The position numbers and the translations under genes were made by a program. Source: an uncultured Flavobacteriales bacterium (GTDB lineage Bacteria; Bacteroidota; Bacteroidia; Flavobacteriales_D; Crocinitomicaceae). From it: 11,600 bases of DNA. The stretch spans positions 1 through 11,600 of the forward strand of contig CAIRMS010000312.1 of assembly GCA_903879765.1 (NCBI GenBank). The letters are read 5' to 3'. Below the pieces are notes generated by a model, which was not told the DNA's origin, did not search any database, and saw only the letters and a program-made list of their open reading frames with translations. Positions 6,382 through 11,600 of the stretch are shown here, piece after piece (the stretch's first letter is position 1; every line of letters begins with the position of its first letter).

Positions 6382-7947
6382 TTACTGTTTGATGAGCTGA
6401 TATTGATACCGTTTATTCGGCGAAATGATCAAGAGTCGATAACTTCCAGTAGGAATTGTTTCAAATTCTTGTTTGGAAGTTTCTATTTTTCCATTGCGAA
6501 TGGACTTTCCATCTGATGAAAGCACATAATATTCTGAACCAATGAATTCAGTAGGCACGAAAAATGCGTTCATGATTGGATTTGGAAAAACGAATTGACT
6601 TGGTTCTGGTAATGATTGAATGAAATTGGTCGTGTCATAGATTCCCCTTTTGCAAAAATAGATTTTCAAGCTTCCTGAACGAACGTCTCCCCAGATGACA
6701 TTTAAGGTGTCGTTTTTAAGGATAACGTTCATGAAATCGTTTCCAGAATCTTCTAAAATGGCCTGGTGATTCACCAATTGGTCACTTACAGAAAAGTCTG
6801 GTAGCCAATTCGAAGTAGTAGCATTACGAACGGTGCAAAATAATTCACTAGAAACGGAATAGCCTGTACCAGTAGCATTTCTTCTATCGCGCCAGCAAAC
6901 GGCTAAATCCCCATTGGATGCATAATCTGCCCAAATTAAATCTTGAATTTTTCCATTTCCAATAGGATCTTGATTGATGCGTGCGGGACTGCTCCAAGAT
7001 GCACCGTTGTTTGTGGTTTCAATAAACACCACATCTGTTTCTCCAAAGTCATCACTTAAAAAGAAGTAAGCCAACTGATTGGAATTGTTTGGATGTGCTT
7101 TCAATAAAGGTCCAGCTTTCACTAAGGTATTACTTGTCCCGAATCCCTGTCCTTGATAGGCAACATCATACGTGAACGTTTGACCTTGGTTATTTGACTG
7201 CGCTCGAATCAATCGTGGCAGTAAACTTTGACTCACTACATAACTTGGATAAAGTGCAGTAAATCGACCATCGGCCGTAACAACCGGTGAAGCCATAGGT
7301 TGCGGAATGACTGATCCTGATAGAAATCCGGGAGCATCTAATTGTTCTGAGTTAAACGTTTGTCCACCATCGCTACTAATGGAAATGTATGGATGATAGG
7401 GCGGAGTAATCATCGTAGTTTGGTTGGCATTCATGTTCGTGACGTAAATGGTTCCAGCATTTGGTCCAGTTGTTTCATCGATGACCATCCATGGGCGATC
7501 AATACAAACTTGATTTGGACAGGAAGCAATATCCAAAACGATGCTTGGATTTCCCCAGTTTAGTCCTCCGTCGCTTGACTTTCTAACGAGCACTTTCCCT
7601 TCACTGAAGTTGGTGTTGTCGTAATCAATGTAACACATAAAAAGATTTCCCAAATGATCAAAGGCGAGTGAAACATCCGCACTGGAAAAAGTAGGGGAAA
7701 TGTGTGCTTGCCAAATGGGCGTAGACCACGAAATCCCTCCATTAGTTGATACAGACGATTTAATGACCACTTTATTATTAAACTGAATTCCCATCCAAGC
7801 TGCAACCAAGTGTTGAGAATTTGATGGATTCATTGCAAGGTATGGTTCGCCTTCAAAGAAGTTTCCTTCGGAAATAACTTGGTTTTGCGCACGGATTGTC
7901 GAACCCAAACAAATGAAAAGCAACACATTGAGAAGAATATTTTTCAT
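6382..7947 (-). CDS. Secreted Asp-box beta-propeller (sialidase-fold) protein with T9SS C-terminal sorting domain
   Basis: The protein has 521 aa. Residues 1-20 are a signal peptide, probably cleaved before Gln21 (IRA|QNQ). The body carries five Asp-box motifs of the S-x-D-G-G-x-x-W type at about 67-74, 124-131, 191-198, 251-258 (degenerate) and 311-318, spaced about 57-67 residues apart, as expected for blades of a sialidase/BNR-like propeller. I find no FRIP-type motif or clear set of catalytic Arg residues, so neuraminidase activity is not supported. Residues about 453-521 form a T9SS type A sorting domain: FPNP (454-457), a short beta-rich module, GSYRLLI (501-507), and a basic tail ending YQYQLIKQ. 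It is therefore predicted to cross the outer membrane and be surface-attached or released. The ligand is unknown. It is flanked by a terminator upstream and the dnaX promoter box downstream, so it looks monocistronic. Confidence 0.88.
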   Translation of the reverse strand: MKNILLNVLLFICLGSTIRAQNQVISEGNFFEGEPYLAMNPSNSQHLVAAWMGIQFNNKVVIKSSVSTNGGISWSTPIWQAHISPTFSSADVSLAFDHLGNLFMCYIDYDNTNFSEGKVLVRKSSDGGLNWGNPSIVLDIASCPNQVCIDRPWMVIDETTGPNAGTIYVTNMNANQTTMITPPYHPYISISSDGGQTFNSEQLDAPGFLSGSVIPQPMASPVVTADGRFTALYPSYVVSQSLLPRLIRAQSNNQGQTFTYDVAYQGQGFGTSNTLVKAGPLLKAHPNNSNQLAYFFLSDDFGETDVVFIETTNNGASWSSPARINQDPIGNGKIQDLIWADYASNGDLAVCWRDRRNATGTGYSVSSELFCTVRNATTSNWLPDFSVSDQLVNHQAILEDSGNDFMNVILKNDTLNVIWGDVRSGSLKIYFCKRGIYDTTNFIQSLPEPSQFVFPNPIMNAFFVPTEFIGSEYYVLSSDGKSIRNGKIETSKQEFETIPTGSYRLLIISPNKRYQYQLIKQ

Positions 7948-7951
7948 TTTA

Positions 7952-7959
7952 TAAAGGTA
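7952..7959 (-). promoter_or_regulatory. Possible -7 box of the Asp-box propeller gene, next to the upstream terminator
   Basis: Minus-strand TACCTTTA differs from TAnnTTTG only in the last base and ends 4 nt before the ATG at 7947, the same spacing as at dnaB and dnaX. Its first T is the last base of the terminator T-run. No -33 element is apparent, because that region is occupied by the terminator stem. Confidence 0.35.
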
Positions 7960-7992
7960 AAAAAAAACGCCATCCTTTAAAGAATGGCGTTT
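7959..7992 (-). terminator. Intrinsic terminator after the M16 peptidase pair
   Basis: On the minus strand a 9-bp perfect stem (AAACGCCAT at 7992-7984 in reverse, paired with ATGGCGTTT at 7973-7965) encloses a 10-nt centre whose CTTTAAAG core can add two more pairs after a mismatch. Nine consecutive T follow, the first three belonging to the stem. It lies 23 nt beyond the stop codon at 8016. It should end transcription of the two peptidase genes and insulate the propeller gene. Confidence 0.85.
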
Positions 7993-8015
7993 AAATTCAG
8001 TTTTTTATTCTCGAC

Positions 8016-10097
8016 TTATTCGAAAACTTTCAAATCTATTTTCCCGTTAACGGTAAGCGAAGTAACCGTACCTGAAAGTACCATAGGACCAACAGATTGA
8101 GTAATGCTATGCGCAAATTTCATTCCGTTTACTTCTTTGAAATCGCCGTATGTAATCGTTGATTCCATGGTTTCTCCATCGCGTGTCATCACGTTGATGG
8201 TCTTTTCCTTCATGAACGTAGTTTTGTTGAAATAATCATAAGATTCATTTTTCCCATCAACTGTTTTCAATACGTAGTAATCCACACCATTTATGTTTTC
8301 AATGCCCACTAATTCGTGCGTCAAACCATTTTTCACAAAGTTCATTTCAGGAATAATTCCGTTTGATTTCGATTTAGAAGTTAATTCTTCTTCTGTCAAT
8401 TCAGTTTTTCCCGTTTGCATATTGAATGTAAATCCTGTTTTCCCATCATAGAAAGATTTTTGGAAAACCATTCCTTGTCCTTCTAGTTTTTGTCCTTCCG
8501 TAAACGGTGCAACAAAAATCTCTGTAGATTTCAATGCGAATGGAATCTGATCACCTTTCAATTCATATACGCGCTCGAAGTTTTTGATTGCTTTTAACTT
8601 CTTTGCGGCAGCTTTTTTAGAATTAGTTCCAGTTAACGCAAACACATAATTGTCGATCAGTTGAGCGGAACTAATGTCTGCAGGTTTGGTATCCTTCATT
8701 TCATTTCCAAATGGATCTAACACTTCAATTTTTCCGTCTGCGTCAAAGCGCTTTAATTTTTCAAATACCTCTTCGTTACCAACAACGATGATGTTGCAAT
8801 TTTTAGAAGTAAAATATTGCTGTGCCATTTGAAGGATATCTTCTTTCGTCACACTTTCGAGGCGTTGTAAATACGTTTGGTAGTAATCTTTTGAAAGATC
8901 GTTTTTGATAATGTTTAAGGCAAAACGAGCAATGGTTTGTGGACGCTCTAATGAACGTGCAAATCCACCGGCCATATTCGTTTTTGTTAGATTCAATTCC
9001 TCAACTTTTACGTATTCATTGGTGATTTTTTGGAATTCCAACAAAATTTGCTCAATCGCTGAATCTGTTACCGCATTTTGGAAATTTCCACCTGCCGACA
9101 TCCAAGAACCATCTTCGGTAATGTTTAGGCTTGAGTAACAACCATACGTGTAGGCTTTGTCCTCGCGAAGATTTTGCATCAAACGTGTTCCAAATCCACC
9201 ACCACCAAGAATTCCGTTAAGTACGGTTAATGGCAATTGATTTTTATCACCCGTTTTCATTTCGATTGGAAATGTAACATAAACAACGGATTGAACAGCC
9301 CCTGGTTTTTTTACAAACACAACACGGTTACCTTTGGTATAACTTCCCGCATTTGGTTGTTGGCGGTATACATCTCCACCGTTCCAAGTACCGAAGAATT
9401 TGGATACCATTTCTTTCGTTTGTTCTAGTGTAATGTCACCAACCACCACTAAATAACTTCCGTTAGGAGTGAAGTTAGAAGTATAGAACGAAACCACATC
9501 CTCTCTTGAGATGTTGTTTAAGGTTTCTTCTGACATCACATCGCTAAACGGATGATTTGGAAAGTTGATTTTTACCGTAGCATTTTGTGCCATTGTTCCT
9601 GCGTCTGATTTTGCAGACATCAAACTTGAAACGTTTTGTTTTTTGATGCGATCAAATTCAGATTGCGGGAAATTCGCATTTAACAAGACATCAGACATTA
9701 AGCGAAGTCCTTTGTCCATGTGTTTTGGTAAACAAGACCTCGATATGGATGATTTATCTGCACCTAGAGAAGCACCAATAAAATCGATTTCTTGATCCAA
9801 TTGATCTTTTGTTCTGTTAGTTGTTCCAGACATAATGAGTGATCCAGCCATATCAGCAAGTCCAGCTTTAGAACCTTCTAAACGTGGATCAGAACCCATG
9901 TTTAAGTCAAAAGAAACTCTTGGTAATTTGTGGTTTTCTGATAGGATAACCGTTATACCATTTGATGTTGTGAAAACTTCAGAGTCCTTGATGTTGATTT
10001 TTTTTGCTTGCGTTGGAGCAGGCATAACCGAGCGATCTACTTGAGCTGTTGTCCAAGTACCTAACGCTAGAAAGCAAAGTGTGAATATCTTTTTCAT
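8016..10097 (-). CDS. Non-catalytic M16 peptidase-family subunit with extra C-terminal domain
   Basis: The protein has 693 aa. A signal peptide (1-19, cut near TTAQ) predicts periplasmic or outer-membrane location. Residues about 40-450 are two M16 domains. The zinc motif is gone: aligning GLADMAGS (79-86) with GFAHFFEH of the neighbouring subunit puts Asp82, Gly85 and Ser86 where the two His and the Glu should be. The second M16 domain has GGGGFGTRLMQNLRE (298-312) and an Arg311-x6-Tyr318 pair resembling the substrate-binding R/Y pair of M16 enzymes. After a Lys/Ala-rich linker (about 493-505), residues about 506-693 form a beta-rich module with alternating short strands (for example GVDYYVLKTVDG, NGMKFAHSITQ) that looks LolA/lipoprotein-sorting-like; this is a weak assignment. 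It starts 11 nt after the active subunit stop, so a heterodimer is the natural reading. Confidence 0.9.
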   Translation of the reverse strand: MKKIFTLCFLALGTWTTAQVDRSVMPAPTQAKKINIKDSEVFTTSNGITVILSENHKLPRVSFDLNMGSDPRLEGSKAGLADMAGSLIMSGTTNRTKDQLDQEIDFIGASLGADKSSISRSCLPKHMDKGLRLMSDVLLNANFPQSEFDRIKKQNVSSLMSAKSDAGTMAQNATVKINFPNHPFSDVMSEETLNNISREDVVSFYTSNFTPNGSYLVVVGDITLEQTKEMVSKFFGTWNGGDVYRQQPNAGSYTKGNRVVFVKKPGAVQSVVYVTFPIEMKTGDKNQLPLTVLNGILGGGGFGTRLMQNLREDKAYTYGCYSSLNITEDGSWMSAGGNFQNAVTDSAIEQILLEFQKITNEYVKVEELNLTKTNMAGGFARSLERPQTIARFALNIIKNDLSKDYYQTYLQRLESVTKEDILQMAQQYFTSKNCNIIVVGNEEVFEKLKRFDADGKIEVLDPFGNEMKDTKPADISSAQLIDNYVFALTGTNSKKAAAKKLKAIKNFERVYELKGDQIPFALKSTEIFVAPFTEGQKLEGQGMVFQKSFYDGKTGFTFNMQTGKTELTEEELTSKSKSNGIIPEMNFVKNGLTHELVGIENINGVDYYVLKTVDGKNESYDYFNKTTFMKEKTINVMTRDGETMESTITYGDFKEVNGMKFAHSITQSVGPMVLSGTVTSLTVNGKIDLKVFE

Positions 10098-10108
10098 GTT
10101 TCAGTCGA

Positions 10109-11575
10109 TTATTTTTCTTTTGGTAAGTAATGTAAGATGACACGTGCATCTTGCGTCAAGTATTTCAAAGCAACGCGTTGGATGTCCTCTTTGGTAACTT
10201 TCATGTAATTTTCTAATTGGGTATTTACGCGATTTGCATCACCGTAATACACGAAATTGTCAGCAAGGTTTTCCGCGATGCCGGCAATCGAAGAATTGGC
10301 AGAAACCAAATCGTTTTCAAATTTATTTCGTGCTTTAAGGAATTCATCTTCAGAGATTAATTCTGTTTGCATTAAGCGAATTTGCTCATCGAATTCTTTT
10401 TGAATATCATCTAAGTTAACATCTTTGGCTGCGATGGCTGCCATAATACCAATTCCGGCATCTTCTAATCCGTAGTTAAATGAAAACGCATATTGAGCCA
10501 TTTCTTTTTTCTCTACGATTATTTTGTTGATGCGAGAAGAACTTCCACCTGAAAGAACCTCATTCATCATTTCAAGTGCATATGAATCTGCATTGGTTTG
10601 TTCCGGGAATTTATAGCCCATAAAAATCGCAGGAAGTTGAATATTGTCATAAATGACTTCTTTCGTTACTCCTGTTAAAACGGTTTTGTCTTTGGATGTT
10701 CGATTAATAACAATCGGTTTAGCCAAGTAACTTGCGATTATTTTTTTTGCATCTGGATTTGCTGAACCCATGAAGTTTTTTGAATCGAATTTAATTTTTG
10801 TAATGCCATAACGTTTTTCAAAATCGATATCTGATTGATTGATGAAGTCGCGGTAAAGATTAATGGCTTGCCCTTGAGGTATGGATGCAAAATACTTGTC
10901 AATCCATGCCTTGGTTTGTGCGACGTCCAAGTCACCAGCAATAGATAATGTTGCGTTGGAAGGAACGTAGTAATTTTTGTAAAAATTCACGTAATCCTCT
11001 TCTTGTGCAGCATCCAAGTGATCCATGCTGCCAATCGGCGCCCAATTGTATGGATGCGTTTTAAATACATTTTTGAACATTTCCGTGAAAAAAGAACCAT
11101 ACGGTTGGTTGTCTACACGCTGTCTTTTCTCTTCTTTAACAACACTGCGTTGCGTTTCAATTCCCTTAATGTCCACTTTTGCATGAAGCATACGCTCACT
11201 CTCCAACCACAAACCAAGTTCTAATTGATTGGATGGAAGAATTTCATAGTAATACGTTCGGTCTTGTGACGTATTTGCGTTCAACGTTCCTCCGTTTTTT
11301 TCTACTAACTCACTGTATTCGCCTCGTCCAATGTTTTCAGATCCTTCGAATAGAAGGTGCTCAAAGAAATGGGCAAATCCAGTACGGTCTGCATTTTCAT
11401 TTTTTGACCCCACATGATACAAAACGGAAACCGCAATGATAGGTGTGGCGTGCTCTTCGTGAATGATTACATGTAAACCATTCGGCAAATCATAAGAGAT
11501 GTATTCAATTTTCTTTTGTCCAACACTAAGGAAGCTGAACGCAGAAAAACATCCGATTAATACTAACTTTTTCAT
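10109..11575 (-). CDS. Catalytic zinc M16 peptidase (insulinase/processing-peptidase family)
   Basis: The protein has 488 aa from the ATG at 11575. A TTG two codons upstream is in frame, but the ATG gives a cleaner signal peptide. Residues 1-19 are that peptide, probably cleaved after SVG before Gln20. The inverted zinc motif HFFEH (69-73) supplies His69, Glu72 and His73, and Glu149 (VVKEEKR) lies 76 residues after His73, the expected place for the third ligand. GGTLNANTSQDRTYYYEILP (95-114) is a typical M16 core. The second M16 domain (about 225-488) has GGSSSRINK (343-351) but not the Arg/Tyr pair at the usual position (Val354 and Gln361 instead). Active subunits of this size work as dimers, and the adjacent gene encodes the matching non-catalytic partner. 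The enzyme likely degrades peptides in the periplasm. Its promoter is at or beyond the right edge. Confidence 0.93.
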   Translation of the reverse strand: MKKLVLIGCFSAFSFLSVGQKKIEYISYDLPNGLHVIIHEEHATPIIAVSVLYHVGSKNENADRTGFAHFFEHLLFEGSENIGRGEYSELVEKNGGTLNANTSQDRTYYYEILPSNQLELGLWLESERMLHAKVDIKGIETQRSVVKEEKRQRVDNQPYGSFFTEMFKNVFKTHPYNWAPIGSMDHLDAAQEEDYVNFYKNYYVPSNATLSIAGDLDVAQTKAWIDKYFASIPQGQAINLYRDFINQSDIDFEKRYGITKIKFDSKNFMGSANPDAKKIIASYLAKPIVINRTSKDKTVLTGVTKEVIYDNIQLPAIFMGYKFPEQTNADSYALEMMNEVLSGGSSSRINKIIVEKKEMAQYAFSFNYGLEDAGIGIMAAIAAKDVNLDDIQKEFDEQIRLMQTELISEDEFLKARNKFENDLVSANSSIAGIAENLADNFVYYGDANRVNTQLENYMKVTKEDIQRVALKYLTQDARVILHYLPKEK

Positions 11576-11600
11576 TTTCAAAATTTGGAATACGAATGTA

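Noticed and set aside
6382..7947. Functional sialidase (neuraminidase) annotation
   Set aside because: Asp-box repeats show only the propeller fold. No FRIP-type motif or convincing catalytic Arg/Tyr set is visible.
11549..11575. Lipoprotein signal (LIGC, Cys9) in the catalytic M16 subunit
   Set aside because: The Cys is at position 9, leaving far too short a hydrophobic stretch before it; cleavage near residue 19 before Gln fits better.
11576..11581. TTG start two codons upstream for the catalytic M16 peptidase
   Set aside because: The ATG at 11575 gives a standard MKK signal peptide start; the TTG adds only two residues.
11593..11600. TACATTCG as a -7 promoter box for the M16 pair
   Set aside because: It has one mismatch to TAnnTTTG, lies 17 nt from the ATG, and touches the window edge, so upstream elements cannot be judged.

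Overview
The window is compact, AT-rich bacterial DNA in which every convincing gene lies on the minus strand, so gene order runs from high to low coordinates. It suggests a member of the Bacteroidota, probably Flavobacteriales (a Crocinitomicaceae/Fluviicola-like organism is a guess). The grounds are a type IX secretion (T9SS) C-terminal sorting domain, signal peptides ending just before Gln, few Shine-Dalgarno sequences, TAnnTTTG-type -7 promoter boxes close to start codons, a DnaB ending in DDNPF, and a short Bacteroidota-type MenE. I see no tRNA, rRNA, CRISPR array, insertion sequence or phage gene, and no gene-free stretch longer than 100 bases.

Layout from right to left. (1) 11575-8016: two adjacent M16 peptidase genes. 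The first has the complete zinc site (HFFEH plus a downstream Glu). The second has lost the zinc ligands, keeps an Arg/Tyr pair, and carries an extra C-terminal domain. They look like the catalytic and non-catalytic halves of a periplasmic heterodimeric protease. A strong intrinsic terminator (7959-7992) closes the unit. (2) 7947-6382: a secreted Asp-box beta-propeller protein with a T9SS sorting domain. (3) 6351-2155: a tight cluster of dnaX, menE, a membrane-anchored J-domain protein and nth, with junctions between +2 nt and a 20-nt overlap. (4) 2059-503: dnaB, the replicative helicase, with its own promoter-like box. It is followed 3 nt later by a secreted protein of the Bacteroidota 'asparagine synthetase B'-named family, which runs off the left edge.

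The most notable feature is dnaX. Its zero-frame ORF stops at 371 codons, just after a run of ten A residues ending in A AAA AAG. The DnaX tau C-terminal region continues in the -1 frame with no credible start of its own. A potential hairpin sits 7 nt downstream of the slippery site. This is the reverse of the E. coli arrangement: here the short gamma-like form would be the default product, and full-length tau (about 573 aa) would need a -1 shift or transcript slippage. Other notable points are an endonuclease III with no Fe-S cluster cysteines, a nearly identical 16-nt promoter/start block at dnaB and dnaX, and a perfect 18-bp palindrome between nth and dnaB.
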